In this document: positions 1-12,632 of the stretch, in pieces
Position numbering within the stretch: position 1 is the first letter of the stretch
How the letters are laid out: the number at the start of each line of letters is the position of its first letter
NCBI RefSeq assembly: GCF_900021175.1
Contig: NZ_FCOP01000011.1
Coordinates: 1-64,000, forward strand
Origin: Pseudenterobacter timonensis
GTDB lineage: Bacteria; Pseudomonadota; Gammaproteobacteria; Enterobacterales; Enterobacteriaceae
Direction: 5' to 3'
Length of the DNA: 64,000 bases
Program-made: the position numbers and the translations under genes
The notes under the pieces: generated by a model
Told to the model about the DNA's origin: nothing
Databases searched by the model: none
Seen by the model: the letters and a program-made list of their open reading frames with translations, nothing else

Positions 1-22
1 AAGAAACATCTTCGGGTTGTGA

Positions 23-2927
<2,905 letters not shown>

Positions 2928-3116
2928 ACAACGCCGAAGATGTTTTGGCGGATTTGAGAAGATTTTCAGCTTAGATTCAGGCGTCCGAAGGATTTTGTGC
3001 TGAGACAAGGCGGCAAGCGAAGAAAAGGAAGGAGCATACTGAAGTATGTGACTGACTTTACGAGCGCAGCCAACGCAGTATCAGCACAAAAGACACAGGA
3101 CAGAGCACAAAGAATT
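2928..3116 (+). other. 23S-5S spacer with extra stem-loop segment
   Basis: Transcribed spacer of 189 nt; the E. coli spacer is about 92 nt from memory. Its first part resembles the E. coli spacer, as does the AGAATT just before 5S. The middle holds an additional segment bounded by perfect 11-nt inverted repeats (TTTTGTGCTGA at 2993-3003 and TCAGCACAAAA at 3081-3091). Inside it is a smaller hairpin (GCATACT ... AGTATGT, about 3034-3050). The outer repeat would form a long stem in the precursor RNA and may be an RNase III-type processing element. No gene is seen. Confidence 0.75.
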
Positions 3117-3236
3117 TGCCTGGCGGCTTTAGCACGGTGGTCCCACCTGACCCCATGCCGAACTCAGAAGTGAAACGCCGCAGCGCCGATGGTAGTGTGG
3201 GGCCTCCCCATGCGAGAGTAGGGAACTGCCAGGCAT
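3117..3236 (+). rRNA. rrf: 5S ribosomal RNA
   Basis: Exactly 120 nt from TGCCTGGCGG to CTGCCAGGCAT, whose ends pair as the 5S terminal helix I. The conserved loop sequences CCCACCTGACCCCATGCCGAACTCAGAAGTGAAACG (written here as one region, 3147-3180) match enterobacterial 5S. Differences from E. coli cluster in helix I/II near the 5' end. It is the last gene of the rRNA operon, and a strong terminator follows within 13 nt. Confidence 0.97.
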
Positions 3237-3248
3237 CAATTAAAAGAA

Positions 3249-3276
3249 CCCCGTACCGCAAGGTGCGGGGTTTTTT
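3249..3276 (+). terminator. rRNA operon terminator T1
   Basis: A GC-rich 9-bp stem (CCCCGTACC / GGTGCGGGG, one G-U pair) with a GCAA loop is followed directly by six T residues. This is a canonical intrinsic terminator 12 nt after 5S. The stretch 3277-3430 up to murB has no further gene. It must contain the murB promoter, but I could not assign convincing -35/-10 boxes. Confidence 0.92.
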
Positions 3277-3430
3277 GCTTTGCGCGCGCAGGCAAGCCTT
3301 ACCCGGTCTGAAGAGTCCGTAAAACCTACAGGATCCATAGCCGTATACCCCGCACGATCCTGACAAACTAATCCCCCAACGCCTTGCTTATACGGTAAAC
3401 TACCTGCGTTTTTGCATCAGGACAGCCTTT

Positions 3431-4459
3431 ATGAACCACTCCCTTAAGCCCTGGAATACCTTCGGTATTCAACGGAATGCTAAGCAACTTGTACGTGCCG
3501 AAAATATTCAGCAGCTGCTGGATGTATGGCGAAACGCAACAGAAAACGGCGAACCCGTACTGATTCTGGGCGAAGGAAGTAATGTCCTGTTTCTGGAGGA
3601 TTTTGCCGGTACCGTCATTATTAATCGCCTTATGGGGATTAAAGTTGAAGAGCGCGCCGACAGCTGGCATCTGCACGTGGGGGCGGGTGAAAACTGGCAT
3701 CAGCTGGTGCAATTCACGCTCGAAAACGGCATGGCCGGGCTGGAAAACCTGGCGCTTATCCCGGGCTGCGCCGGATCCTCTCCTATCCAGAATATCGGCG
3801 CGTACGGCATAGAGCTTAAACATGTGTGTGAATATGTCGATTGCGTCGAGCTTGCCACCGGTGACGCACTTCGTCTGACCGCCGCGCAGTGTCGTTTCGG
3901 CTATCGCGACAGCATTTTCAAACATGAATACCAGGATCGCTATGTTATTGTCGCCATCGGGCTGCGCCTGGCCAAACGCTGGCAGCCGGTACTGACCTAC
4001 GGCGATTTAACCCGTCTGGATCCGCTGACCGTGACGCCACGTGAGGTTTTTGATGCCGTTTGCCACATGCGCATGACGAAACTACCCGATCCTAAAGTGC
4101 ACGGCAATGCGGGAAGTTTCTTTAAAAATCCGGTCATCGGCAGCAAAACGGCCGGGAAATTACTGGCACAATGGCCCAGCGCGCCTCATTATCCTCAGGC
4201 CGATGGCAGCGTAAAACTGGCCGCAGGATGGCTTATCGATCAATGTCAGTTAAAAGGCGCCACCCAGGGCGGCGCTGCCGTCCATCAGCAACAGGCTCTG
4301 GTACTGATCAATCAGGATCAGGCGACTAGCGAGGATGTTGTCCGGCTCGCGCATTACGTTCGCCAGCGCGTAGGTGAAAAATTTAATGTCTGGCTGGAGC
4401 CTGAGGTTCGCTTTATTGGCCGTACCGGAGAGGTTAACGCCGTGGAGACTATCGCGTGA
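3431..4459 (+). CDS. murB: UDP-N-acetylenolpyruvoylglucosamine reductase MurB
   Basis: Second committed step of peptidoglycan precursor synthesis in the cytoplasm: NADPH-dependent, FAD-containing reduction of the enolpyruvyl group to give UDP-MurNAc. The 342-residue length equals E. coli MurB (type I). Visible signatures are the FAD-binding segment LGEGSNVLF near residues 47-55, the IQNIGAYG stretch, and the catalytic region [11 protein letters not shown], which carries the serine proton donor (Ser229 by E. coli numbering). The conserved LEPEVRFIG near the C-terminus carries the Glu325 equivalent. The ATG at 3431 gives the family N-terminus [11 protein letters not shown]. The stop overlaps the birA start (GTGA), so the two are translationally coupled, as in E. 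coli. Confidence 0.97.
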   Translation: MNHSLKPWNTFGIQRNAKQLVRAENIQQLLDVWRNATENGEPVLILGEGSNVLFLEDFAGTVIINRLMGIKVEERADSWHLHVGAGENWHQLVQFTLENGMAGLENLALIPGCAGSSPIQNIGAYGIELKHVCEYVDCVELATGDALRLTAAQCRFGYRDSIFKHEYQDRYVIVAIGLRLAKRWQPVLTYGDLTRLDPLTVTPREVFDAVCHMRMTKLPDPKVHGNAGSFFKNPVIGSKTAGKLLAQWPSAPHYPQADGSVKLAAGWLIDQCQLKGATQGGAAVHQQQALVLINQDQATSEDVVRLAHYVRQRVGEKFNVWLEPEVRFIGRTGEVNAVETIA

Positions 4460-5418
4460 AAGATACCACTATCCCATTAACGTTGATCGGCATTCTGGCC
4501 GACGCGGAGTTTCACTCCGGCGAACAGCTGGGCGAGCGTCTGGGGATGAGCCGGGCGGCAATCAATAAACATATCCAGACCCTGCGTGACTGGGGAGTGG
4601 ATGTCTTCACGGTGCCCGGAAAAGGCTACAGCCTGCCCGAGCCTATCCAGCTCCTCGATGAAAAGCTGATCCGCAGCCAGCTCGATGGAGGCAATGTTAC
4701 GGTACTCTCCGTAATTGATTCGACTAACCAGTATCTGCTGGATCGCATCGATCAACTGCAATCCGGCGATAGCTGCGTGGCGGAATACCAGCAGGCCGGG
4801 CGCGGTCGCCGCGGTCGTAAATGGTTCTCGCCCTTTGGCGCGAACCTCTATCTCTCCATGTTCTGGCGGCTTGAGCAAGGGCCGGCTGCGGCCATTGGCC
4901 TGAGCCTGGTTATCGGGATCGTTATGGCTGAAGTGCTGCACGACCTGGGCGCCAGCGATGTCCGCGTGAAATGGCCAAACGATCTCTATCTTAACGATCG
5001 CAAGCTTGCGGGTATCCTCGTGGAGCTTACCGGGAAAACCGGCGATGCGGCGCAAATCGTGATCGGCGCGGGTATCAATATGGTGATGCGCCACGTTGAG
5101 TCAGAGGTGGTCAATCAGGGCTGGATCAACCTTCAGGAAGCAGGTATCACTATCGATCGTAATACCCTGGCCGCTCGTATGATCGGGGAGCTGCGTAGCG
5201 CACTGCGCATCTTTGAGCAGGAAGGGCTGACCCCATTCCTCTCCCGCTGGGAAAAGCTGGATAACTTTATCCATCGCCCGGTGAAACTTATCATTGGTGA
5301 TAAGGAGATCTATGGCACCTCGCGCGGCATCGATGCGCAGGGCGCATTGCTGCTGGAGCAGGATAGCATCATCAAGCCCTGGGTCGGCGGGGAGATCTCC
5401 CTGCGAAGCGCGGAATAA
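4456..5418 (+). CDS. birA: Bifunctional biotin ligase / biotin operon repressor BirA
   Basis: Activates biotin to biotinyl-5'-AMP and attaches it to the acetyl-CoA carboxylase carrier protein. When unused, the holo-dimer represses the bio operon. At 320 residues it matches E. coli BirA (321). The N-terminal winged helix-turn-helix contains [14 protein letters not shown] (about residues 30-43). The ligase domain has the biotinyl-AMP loop GRGRRGRKW (about 115-123) and KWPNDLY (about 172-178). The C-terminal SH3-like domain ends in [10 protein letters not shown]. Translation starts at GTG inside the murB stop, a 4-nt overlap. A symmetric terminator follows immediately. In E. coli the next gene is coaA; here it is bcsG. 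Confidence 0.97.
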   Translation: MKDTTIPLTLIGILADAEFHSGEQLGERLGMSRAAINKHIQTLRDWGVDVFTVPGKGYSLPEPIQLLDEKLIRSQLDGGNVTVLSVIDSTNQYLLDRIDQLQSGDSCVAEYQQAGRGRRGRKWFSPFGANLYLSMFWRLEQGPAAAIGLSLVIGIVMAEVLHDLGASDVRVKWPNDLYLNDRKLAGILVELTGKTGDAAQIVIGAGINMVMRHVESEVVNQGWINLQEAGITIDRNTLAARMIGELRSALRIFEQEGLTPFLSRWEKLDNFIHRPVKLIIGDKEIYGTSRGIDAQGALLLEQDSIIKPWVGGEISLRSAE

Positions 5419-5444
5419 AAAAGGGAGCCAGAGGCTCCCTTTTT
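5418..5444. terminator. Bidirectional terminator between birA and bcsG
   Basis: A perfect 12-bp inverted repeat, AAAAAGGGAGCC with loop AGA and GGCTCCCTTTTT. A- and T-tracts on both flanks allow termination of birA from the left and of bcsG from the right, in a gap of only 39 nt between the two convergent genes. Confidence 0.9.
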
Positions 5445-5457
5445 GGTTTACGCAGGC

Positions 5458-7137
5458 TTACTGCGGGTAGGGCACCCAGTCCCCGCCGTTGAGGCGTACG
5501 TACGGTTTGTTCTGATACTGAATCACCACCGCGTTTGCGTTCTCCGATACTGCCGCCGTCTGCGGCAGATTGCTGGTGAGTTGCTCCCAGTTCACGCTAT
5601 CCTCCACGAACAGCTTGCCGTCAACCGCGCGCGCCACCAGTTCGGAAATCGCCAGATAGCTGCTTGGCTGGGTGATTTCAATCGGTGCGCCCTGATGCGG
5701 CGCTTTCATACCGAAAAACTTAATCCCGGCAGGCACATTGGTAATGGATGGGCTGGGAATGTCGCGCAAGCCGGAGATCTGCATACGATCGCCTTTTAAC
5801 GCTCCCCCGTGCTCCGGTACGACCACCACCATCACTTTACGGCCCGATTTTTCCAGCTCGGTAAAGAAGGCGTCCAGCTCGTCAAACAGCTTCTGCGCCC
5901 GGACCTTGTAATCGGCGGTTTTGCTCACACCCGGGAAATGGTTACCGTCATGCAGCGGCAGGGTGTTATAGAAGGTCGCGCTGCGTGAGTTTGGCTCCTG
6001 CCCGACCGTCTGCATCCAGCGCTGCAGCACAGCGGTATCGTCATAGACCGGTGAACCGTCAAAGCCCAGCAGCTGTACCGGCAGCCCTTTTTGATCCATC
6101 AGCGGCGCCTGCATGCCGCCCTGATCGCGGATTTCCTTCAGGAAGTCGCCAAAGACACCGTTATGGCCCAGCATCAGGTGCTGCGTAAAGCCAAGTTTTG
6201 CCAGGTTATCAAAGAGGTAGCATTGATTCCCTGCCGGCTGGTACAGATTTTTGTGCGACGGCTGTCCACAGCTGGCGCGTAGCAGGCGAATGGCCGCCGG
6301 TCCGCTGTAGGAGGTTGCGGAGTTAAAATCCTTAAACTGAATATCGAAGTGCGACCAGAGCGGATGTGACATGAGTCCCGCCGCCTCGACGTCTGCCCAG
6401 GAGAGAGAACAGATGTTAATGACCAGCAGCTCAAAAGGCTGGGCGTCCGCTGGCAGCGCGTCGGGGAATTTAGTCTGCCGCTTCTCTTCCGCCGTATAAA
6501 AACTGGCGAGCCAGGCGTTCAGATTGGCGCTGGTCGGCGGCGCGCTCTGCGCCGGGATATCCCCTACAACCGGCGTTGCGCCTGCGGTTGCGACGGTTGG
6601 CGCAGCGCTGCCGCCGGTCGTGGTTACCGTATCGGTCGGCTGTCCGGCGGGCCACAGCGAGAAGGAGGGGCCCGCCAGCGTGAGTACGTTAAGCCAGATA
6701 AGGATCGCCACCACGAATACCGTGACACGGATCCACTGCGACAGGAAAAGCCAGGCGACCAGCAGCACGAATACCGCGCCGATCATCTGCCAGTTGATAA
6801 AGCGCTCCACCAGGTCGAGGATATAGTCAGCGCTGAAGCCCGCCACCTGTGAACCCTGGCTCAGGATACTTTCCGGGCCGGGTAGCCATGTGTCGTGCCA
6901 GAAAAGTCCAAAGCCAACAGGGATAGCGATCCAGTGACGCAGACGGTGCCATTTGAGGGCAGGCAGAGGCATCAGCAGAAACGCCATAAATACCAGGTTT
7001 AGCAGCGGGTGAAAATTTAAATAGCCTGCCCAGAGCAGACCGAATTTCACCAGAAAGTAAAAGTTCCAGCCAGAGAGGCCGCGCCAGTATTGCCAGAGAG
7101 GCGAGGGCGCCGAAGTGGTATAAGAAGAGTTAGTCAT
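5458..7137 (-). CDS. bcsG: Cellulose phosphoethanolamine transferase BcsG
   Basis: Inner-membrane enzyme with a periplasmic alkaline-phosphatase-like domain. It transfers phosphoethanolamine from phosphatidylethanolamine to nascent cellulose. The 559 residues match E. coli BcsG. Several transmembrane helices lie in residues 25-155, then a low-complexity Thr/Ala/Pro linker (165-205) and the catalytic domain. Catalytic residues fall at the E. coli positions: Cys243 in NICSLSW, nucleophile Ser278 in [10 protein letters not shown], then the HDGNH and PEHGGA metal-binding motifs. It overlaps bcsF by 8 nt and forms the bcsEFG operon divergent from bcsRQABZC. Confidence 0.97.
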   Translation of the reverse strand: MTNSSYTTSAPSPLWQYWRGLSGWNFYFLVKFGLLWAGYLNFHPLLNLVFMAFLLMPLPALKWHRLRHWIAIPVGFGLFWHDTWLPGPESILSQGSQVAGFSADYILDLVERFINWQMIGAVFVLLVAWLFLSQWIRVTVFVVAILIWLNVLTLAGPSFSLWPAGQPTDTVTTTGGSAAPTVATAGATPVVGDIPAQSAPPTSANLNAWLASFYTAEEKRQTKFPDALPADAQPFELLVINICSLSWADVEAAGLMSHPLWSHFDIQFKDFNSATSYSGPAAIRLLRASCGQPSHKNLYQPAGNQCYLFDNLAKLGFTQHLMLGHNGVFGDFLKEIRDQGGMQAPLMDQKGLPVQLLGFDGSPVYDDTAVLQRWMQTVGQEPNSRSATFYNTLPLHDGNHFPGVSKTADYKVRAQKLFDELDAFFTELEKSGRKVMVVVVPEHGGALKGDRMQISGLRDIPSPSITNVPAGIKFFGMKAPHQGAPIEITQPSSYLAISELVARAVDGKLFVEDSVNWEQLTSNLPQTAAVSENANAVVIQYQNKPYVRLNGGDWVPYPQ

Positions 7138-7324
7138 GTTTTCGGTTTGCCTTAACGTGCGGAGCCCGTTTTAGTGTTCCGGCAGGTTTAACGTAGCGAG
7201 GTTTTGCAAACAGCAGACGCGCGGTATCCCGTAAACGGCGCAATGAATGACGCGCATAATAACCCAGCGGGAAAAATATCAGCGCGCAGACCACAATCAG
7301 CTGAATAATATCGGTGATATTCAT
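7130..7324 (-). CDS. bcsF: Cellulose biosynthesis small membrane protein BcsF
   Basis: A 64-residue protein with one N-terminal transmembrane helix ([19 protein letters not shown], about residues 5-23) and a basic cytoplasmic tail ([26 protein letters not shown]). This matches E. coli BcsF (63 aa). Known role of the family: it recruits the c-di-GMP sensor BcsE to the synthase and supports BcsG. It overlaps bcsE by 4 nt upstream and bcsG by 8 nt downstream, so all three are translationally coupled. Confidence 0.95.
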   Translation of the reverse strand: MNITDIIQLIVVCALIFFPLGYYARHSLRRLRDTARLLFAKPRYVKPAGTLKRAPHVKANRKHD

Positions 7325-8883
7325 GTTGATGCCCTCTCCTCAGCATCCTGTAATAAACGCAGCGGCTCAGGCACACGTCGCCAGGCGTGTCCGTCATGCG
7401 TGGCGTTCAGCACCGGTTTTTTACTGGCTGCTAACGGCAACGGTTTTCCCCACTGCTCAGGCTTGAGTAAGCGCATTTGCAAGATTTCAGCGCTAATAAG
7501 GTTATCCTCAAACCAGACCATGCGGTTTGAAAAAATATCGCCGGTCGGCAGCGGGAAAATATGATTCAGCGCCGTGTCGAGATCGTTAACGCGACAGAAA
7601 GATAAAAACAATACCAGCCGGTTATCACCGATAGTCATAATATCTCCCGTACGGTTCGGGCGACATAGCGTAAGCGCCTGCTCAATGCGGATCCCCGGTA
7701 CCGGACGTAACGCCACCATAACGCCTTTACCATCAGCCGGAAGCAAGGTGTTATTCATCATATTACTTACCGCGTCGCAAAAGGTGTCCCACTTCTGAAA
7801 ACCGCGCAGCTTCATGGGCTGCGTCATGGAGAGGAGGGTTGAGATCTCTTCCGGTACGTGGCGGCTAAACTGCTGGCCCTGGATGCTTTCAATCAGGGTC
7901 AGGCAGCGGGAAAGCGGAGCGTTCCAGGGGATTACCATGTTCGCACCGCAGCCAAGCAGCAGTCGCTCATCGGTGGCACGCAGGCTGGTGCTGTTCTCTC
8001 GCACAACGATTTTCAGGGCGGTGCCGCGCTGACGGCGCAGGGCATGGATTTGCCTGGCAAGCCCTTCGATTTGATTATTCTGCGCAAGCGAGAAAATTAT
8101 CGTCGCGGCCTGCGTTGATCGCGCTTCGTTAAAAAGCGCTTCATTCGTATCGAATAATGTCCAGTGTTCGGAAAGCGCAGGTGCTCCTTCTAATACCGCG
8201 ACATGGCTTAAAATTCGTTTTTCGTCATTACGCGGCTGCACGATAGTTTCTTCTTGCTGCGCTAAATGCCATTCGCCGTTTATAGCGTGAAGGACGAGTT
8301 GCTGGCGTGCGCTCACCCCTTTTTCGTTACACCAGAAAGCGACATCATAAAGATAGCTGTCCGCCTGATGGCGAAGCATGGCAAGTCCAGTCAGAGAACG
8401 ATATTGGGTCATTAAAAATGAAAACTGCTTATCGCTATTACTACCGGGGCTAATAATTAATAACGTACACTTTTGTTTTTGCGCCCATGTATTCATTTTT
8501 TGTAACCAATGCCCTACTTTTTGCATGGGTACGTTTTGCCAGGCATTGTTTGCACATTTTAGCAATATAAAATTATGTTGTGGGTCAATACTGCAATGTA
8601 TATCACGGGAGAGAAAATATAATGCTTTCTCATCGTCAGGCATGGAAAAGAGCCGCACGTTATTAGGGCCGAGCACGGGATCAAGTGTGATGATTTCGTC
8701 TGGATTGGCGCCCATTACGATCGCGGCGACCTGCGCCTCAGGCGACTGGGCGGCGATCGTCTGGTTAATCAGATTAATCGCATCCTCGTCACGGTCGGTA
8801 CCGATCCACCAGACGCCTCCGGCGGGCATATCACGCAATTCATCCCATAAGGGCGGGATGCCAACAGAAAATATGGGGTTCAC
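7321..8883 (-). CDS. bcsE: c-di-GMP-binding cellulose biosynthesis protein BcsE
   Basis: Cytosolic regulator that binds cyclic-di-GMP through its C-terminal GIL domain and stimulates the cellulose synthase. At 520 residues it is close to E. coli BcsE (523). The I-site-like RxGD motif is visible in [13 protein letters not shown] (about residue 417), followed by [17 protein letters not shown]. The preceding REC-like/NTPase-like part contains [20 protein letters not shown]. Translation starts at GTG (8883-8881), five bases after an AGGG Shine-Dalgarno. The E. coli ATG four codons upstream corresponds here to AAG, which explains the slightly shorter N-terminus. First gene of bcsEFG. Confidence 0.96.
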   Translation of the reverse strand: MNPIFSVGIPPLWDELRDMPAGGVWWIGTDRDEDAINLINQTIAAQSPEAQVAAIVMGANPDEIITLDPVLGPNNVRLFSMPDDEKALYFLSRDIHCSIDPQHNFILLKCANNAWQNVPMQKVGHWLQKMNTWAQKQKCTLLIISPGSNSDKQFSFLMTQYRSLTGLAMLRHQADSYLYDVAFWCNEKGVSARQQLVLHAINGEWHLAQQEETIVQPRNDEKRILSHVAVLEGAPALSEHWTLFDTNEALFNEARSTQAATIIFSLAQNNQIEGLARQIHALRRQRGTALKIVVRENSTSLRATDERLLLGCGANMVIPWNAPLSRCLTLIESIQGQQFSRHVPEEISTLLSMTQPMKLRGFQKWDTFCDAVSNMMNNTLLPADGKGVMVALRPVPGIRIEQALTLCRPNRTGDIMTIGDNRLVLFLSFCRVNDLDTALNHIFPLPTGDIFSNRMVWFEDNLISAEILQMRLLKPEQWGKPLPLAASKKPVLNATHDGHAWRRVPEPLRLLQDAEERAST

Positions 8884-9054
8884 AATGTCCCTCTTTGCGT
8901 CAAATTCACCTGCCTCCAGTTTACTAGCGAAAGCACAGAAATAAACCTAACATTGAAATTAAAGAGCATCAGATTTAGCATGTAAATGAAATTCCTGCAG
9001 CAGGATGCCTTGCCATATCTGTTCGTTGTCTTTCAATAAAGGAATGACGCTAAC

Positions 9055-9243
9055 ATGCATATTAACGAACCCGGAACGCCAGTTGATTCCACGCTTGGAT
9101 ACACATTCCAGAATGATTTTTTGGCGCTAAGCAAGGCTTTTTCTTTACCGGAAATTGATTATACCGACATTTCTCAGCGAGAACAGTTAGCGGCGGCAAT
9201 CAAGCGCTGGCCCCTTTTAGCTGAGTTTGCTCGCCAACAATAA
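9055..9243 (+). CDS. bcsR: Cellulose biosynthesis protein BcsR
   Basis: A 62-residue protein with the BcsR/YhjR signature: N-terminal TLGYTFQNDFLALSKAFSLP and C-terminal WPLLAEFARQQ. BcsR partners BcsQ, and the BcsR2Q2 assembly contributes to c-di-GMP sensing and to assembly of the synthase at the inner membrane. It is the first gene of bcsRQABZC, 11 nt before bcsQ. The divergent bcsE-bcsR intergenic (8884-9054, 171 nt) must hold both promoters, but I could not define them. Confidence 0.95.
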   Translation: MHINEPGTPVDSTLGYTFQNDFLALSKAFSLPEIDYTDISQREQLAAAIKRWPLLAEFARQQ

Positions 9244-9254
9244 GGGAGCCATTG

Positions 9255-10004
9255 ATGGCCATACTGGGTTTACAGGGTATTCGTGGCGGTGTTGGTACAA
9301 CGTCTCTGACCGCAGCGCTGGGGTGGTCATTACAGCTATTGAATGAACCGGTGCTGCTTATTGATGCCAGCCCCGATAATCTGCTGCGCATGTCGTTTAA
9401 CGTTAACCATACGCATACGGATGGCTGGGCGCGGGCGCTACTGGATGGACGTGACTGGCGCGATGCCGCGCTGCGCTATACCTCCCAGCTCGATATCCTG
9501 CCATTCGGCCAGCTCACTGCCGATGAACAGGCCTCTCTGCACACGCTCGACGGAACGTTGGGCCAGATTATCGACGCGCTGCAGCTGCTTCGGGAAAAGA
9601 GCCATTACCGGTGGATCTTGCTCGATCTGCCAGCCAGCCCTTCGCCGCTGACCCGCCATCTTACCGATCGCTGCGATCGCACGTTGACCATCGTGCAGGT
9701 GGATGCGAATTGTCATATTCGTCTGCATCAACAGGCGCTGCCAAAGAATACGCATATTTTGATCAATAACTTGCGCATCGGCAGCCAGCTCCAGGACGAT
9801 CTATACCAGATATGGCTGCAAAGCCAGCGCCGCCTGCTGCCGATGGCCATCCATTGCGATGAGGCAGTGGCGGAGTCTCTGGCCTCTAAACAGCCGGTGG
9901 GGGAGTACCGCAGCGATTCCCTGGCGGCGGAAGAGATATTGACGCTGGCTAACTGGTGCCTGCTGCACTATTCCGGCCGAGTGCCTGCGGATGGGAGAAG
10001 CTGA
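9255..10004 (+). CDS. bcsQ: Cellulose biosynthesis SIMIBI NTPase BcsQ
   Basis: ParA/MinD-like ATPase required for cellulose synthase assembly at the cell pole. The ATG at 9255 follows a GGGAGCC ribosome site, giving 249 residues starting MAILGLQG; a TTG one codon earlier is less likely. The deviant P-loop reads RGGVGTTSL (about residues 10-18), with Thr where MinD-type proteins have the P-loop lysine. LLIDASPDNLLR and ILLDLPASPSP correspond to the switch and Walker B regions. The frame is uninterrupted, unlike E. coli K-12, where bcsQ carries a premature stop. The stop overlaps the bcsA start (TGATG). Confidence 0.95.
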   Translation: MAILGLQGIRGGVGTTSLTAALGWSLQLLNEPVLLIDASPDNLLRMSFNVNHTHTDGWARALLDGRDWRDAALRYTSQLDILPFGQLTADEQASLHTLDGTLGQIIDALQLLREKSHYRWILLDLPASPSPLTRHLTDRCDRTLTIVQVDANCHIRLHQQALPKNTHILINNLRIGSQLQDDLYQIWLQSQRRLLPMAIHCDEAVAESLASKQPVGEYRSDSLAAEEILTLANWCLLHYSGRVPADGRS

Positions 10005-12622
10005 TGAGTCGCCTGACCAACTGGTTGCTGATCCCGCCGGTTAGCGCGCGTTTAAGCGAGCGTTACAGGAACTATCGTCTGCATGGCGCATCGGCGATCA
10101 GCGCGATGCTGGGCTGCTTCTGGGCGATCCTGGCCTGGGCGCTCATTCCCCTTGAACATCCGCGCTGGCAGCATATTCGCGCCCGGCATCATGAGCTCTA
10201 TCCCCATATTAACCCGGATCGGCCCCGGCCTTTGGATCCGCTGCGCTACGCGCTGCAGGCGCTTTGGCTGGTGGTTACCGCCGGGAAGCAGGAGAGAACG
10301 GCACCGCGCTGGCGCAGCGTGGGTCGTTTTAAGCAGGCGCTAGGCCAGTATCATCATTGGCTGAACGCGCTGCCTGAACGGGTCAGCCACCGCACCCGTC
10401 ACCTGGAGTCGCACAAGGAGCTGGGGCATGTGCATCCCAGGCTGCGGCGTTTTATTCTGGGCGTGGTCATTCTCTTTTCGCTCATTCTGGCGCTGCTCTG
10501 CATTACTCAGCCTTTTAACCCGCTCGCGCAGTTTATCTTCCTGCTGTTGCTGTGGGGCGTGGCGCTGCTGGTGCGACGTATCCCGGGGCGTTTCTCAGCG
10601 CTGATGCTGATAGTGCTGTCGCTTACCGTCTCCTGCCGTTACATCTGGTGGCGCTACACCTCCACGCTTAACTGGGACGATCCGGTCAGCCTGATATGCG
10701 GTCTGATCTTACTCTTCGCTGAAACGTACGCCTGGGTGGTGCTGGTGCTAGGCTATTTCCAGGTGGTCTGGCCGCTGAACCGCCAGCCGGTGCCGTTGCC
10801 GAAAGAGACCAGCGAGTGGCCGACGGTGGATATTTTCGTGCCGACCTACAACGAAGAGCTGAGCGTGGTAAGAAACACCATTTACGCCTCGCTGGGTATC
10901 GACTGGCCGAAGGACAAGCTGAAAATCTGGATCCTCGACGACGGCGGCCGGGAAGAGTTTCGCCAGTTTGCCCTGAGCGTAGGGGTGGAGTATATCGCCC
11001 GTACCACGCATGAACATGCCAAAGCGGGCAACATCAACAATGCGCTGAAGCATGCGAAGGGCGAATTTGTCTCGATTTTTGACTGCGACCACGTGCCGAC
11101 GCGCTCTTTCCTGCAGATGACCATGGGCTGGTTCCTGAAGGAGAAAGAGCTGGCGATGATGCAGACGCCGCACCACTTCTTCTCGCCAGACCCGTTCGAG
11201 CGCAACCTGGGCCGTTTTCGTAAAACGCCGAACGAAGGGACGCTGTTCTACGGGCTGGTGCAGGATGGAAACGATATGTGGGATGCCACCTTTTTCTGCG
11301 GCTCCTGTGCGGTGATCCGTCGTGGACCGCTGGATGAGATTGGCGGCATCGCCGTGGAGACGGTGACGGAAGATGCTCACACCTCGCTGCGTCTGCACCG
11401 CCGCGGTTACACCTCTGCCTACATGCGTATCCCCCAAGCGGCCGGTCTGGCGACGGAATCGCTGTCGGCGCATATCGGGCAGCGTATTCGTTGGGCGCGG
11501 GGGATGGTGCAGATTTTCCGCCTCGACAACCCGCTGTTTGGTAAAGGGCTGAAGCTGGCGCAGCGGCTCTGCTACCTCAACGCTATGTTCCACTTTTTGT
11601 CAGGGATCCCGCGGCTTATCTTCTTAACCGCGCCGCTGGCTTTCCTGCTGCTGCATGCCTATATCATCTTCGCGCCCGCGCTGATGATTGCGCTGTTTGT
11701 CTTGCCGCACATGATCCACGCCAGCCTAACCAACTCGAAGATTCAGGGGAAATACCGTCACTCCTTCTGGAGTGAAATCTATGAGACGGTGCTGGCCTGG
11801 TATATCGCCCCACCAACGCTGGTGGCGCTGATTAATCCGCACAAGGGCAAGTTTAACGTCACCGCCAAGGGTGGGCTGGTGGAAGAGGAGTATGTCGACT
11901 GGGTCATTTCCCGCCCTTATATCTTCCTCGTGCTGCTCAACCTGGTAGGCGTGCTGGTGGGGATCTGGCGCTTTATGTATGGCCCGGAGAACGAAGTGTT
12001 GACCGTCTTCGTCAGCCTTGCGTGGGTATTCTATAACCTGATTATCCTTGGCGGTGCGGTAGCGGTGTCGGTGGAGAGCAAGCAGGTGCGCCGCGCGCAC
12101 CGCGTGGAGATCTCCATGCCTGCGGCCCTCGCCCGGGAAGATGGCCACCTTTTCTCCTGTACGGTGCATGACTTCTCCGACGGCGGGGTGGGGCTCAAAA
12201 TTAACGGCCAGACGAAGGTACTGGAAGGGCAAAAGGTCAGTCTGCTGCTTAAGCGCGGCCAGCAGGAGTACGCCTTCCCGACCCAGGTGGTGCGCGTGAT
12301 GGGTAACGATATCGGCCTGCAGTTAATGCCGCTGACGAAGAAACAACATATCGATTTTGTTCAGTGTACGTTTGCCCGCGCCGATACGTGGGCGCTCTGG
12401 CAGGATAGCTTCCCGGAAGATAAGCCGCTGGAAAGTCTGCTGGATATTCTGAAGCTGGGGTTCCGGGGGTATCGCCATCTGGCCGAGTTTGCCCCCTCTT
12501 CGGTGAAAATTATCTTCCGGTCACTTACTTTACTGGTCTCCTGGGTGGTGTCGTTTATCCCGCGTCGTCCTGAGCGGGATGAAAAACAGCCGCAGCCGGA
12601 CCCGGTTATGGCTCAACAATGA
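10004..12622 (+). CDS. bcsA: Cellulose synthase catalytic subunit BcsA
   Basis: Processive family-2 glycosyltransferase that polymerises UDP-glucose into beta-1,4-glucan and threads it through its own membrane channel. The start MSRLTNWLLIPP gives 872 residues, the E. coli length; a longer upstream frame lacks homology. Motifs in order: the first aspartate in ILDDGGREEF, DxD in IFDCDHVP, TED in VTEDAHTS, and QxxRW in GQRIRWARGM. The C-terminal PilZ domain binds c-di-GMP through RRAHRVE (RxxxR) and DFSDGGVG. Eight or more hydrophobic segments flank the GT domain. Start and bcsQ stop overlap. Confidence 0.98.
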   Translation: MSRLTNWLLIPPVSARLSERYRNYRLHGASAISAMLGCFWAILAWALIPLEHPRWQHIRARHHELYPHINPDRPRPLDPLRYALQALWLVVTAGKQERTAPRWRSVGRFKQALGQYHHWLNALPERVSHRTRHLESHKELGHVHPRLRRFILGVVILFSLILALLCITQPFNPLAQFIFLLLLWGVALLVRRIPGRFSALMLIVLSLTVSCRYIWWRYTSTLNWDDPVSLICGLILLFAETYAWVVLVLGYFQVVWPLNRQPVPLPKETSEWPTVDIFVPTYNEELSVVRNTIYASLGIDWPKDKLKIWILDDGGREEFRQFALSVGVEYIARTTHEHAKAGNINNALKHAKGEFVSIFDCDHVPTRSFLQMTMGWFLKEKELAMMQTPHHFFSPDPFERNLGRFRKTPNEGTLFYGLVQDGNDMWDATFFCGSCAVIRRGPLDEIGGIAVETVTEDAHTSLRLHRRGYTSAYMRIPQAAGLATESLSAHIGQRIRWARGMVQIFRLDNPLFGKGLKLAQRLCYLNAMFHFLSGIPRLIFLTAPLAFLLLHAYIIFAPALMIALFVLPHMIHASLTNSKIQGKYRHSFWSEIYETVLAWYIAPPTLVALINPHKGKFNVTAKGGLVEEEYVDWVISRPYIFLVLLNLVGVLVGIWRFMYGPENEVLTVFVSLAWVFYNLIILGGAVAVSVESKQVRRAHRVEISMPAALAREDGHLFSCTVHDFSDGGVGLKINGQTKVLEGQKVSLLLKRGQQEYAFPTQVVRVMGNDIGLQLMPLTKKQHIDFVQCTFARADTWALWQDSFPEDKPLESLLDILKLGFRGYRHLAEFAPSSVKIIFRSLTLLVSWVVSFIPRRPERDEKQPQPDPVMAQQ

Positions 12623-12632
12623 TGATAATGCG

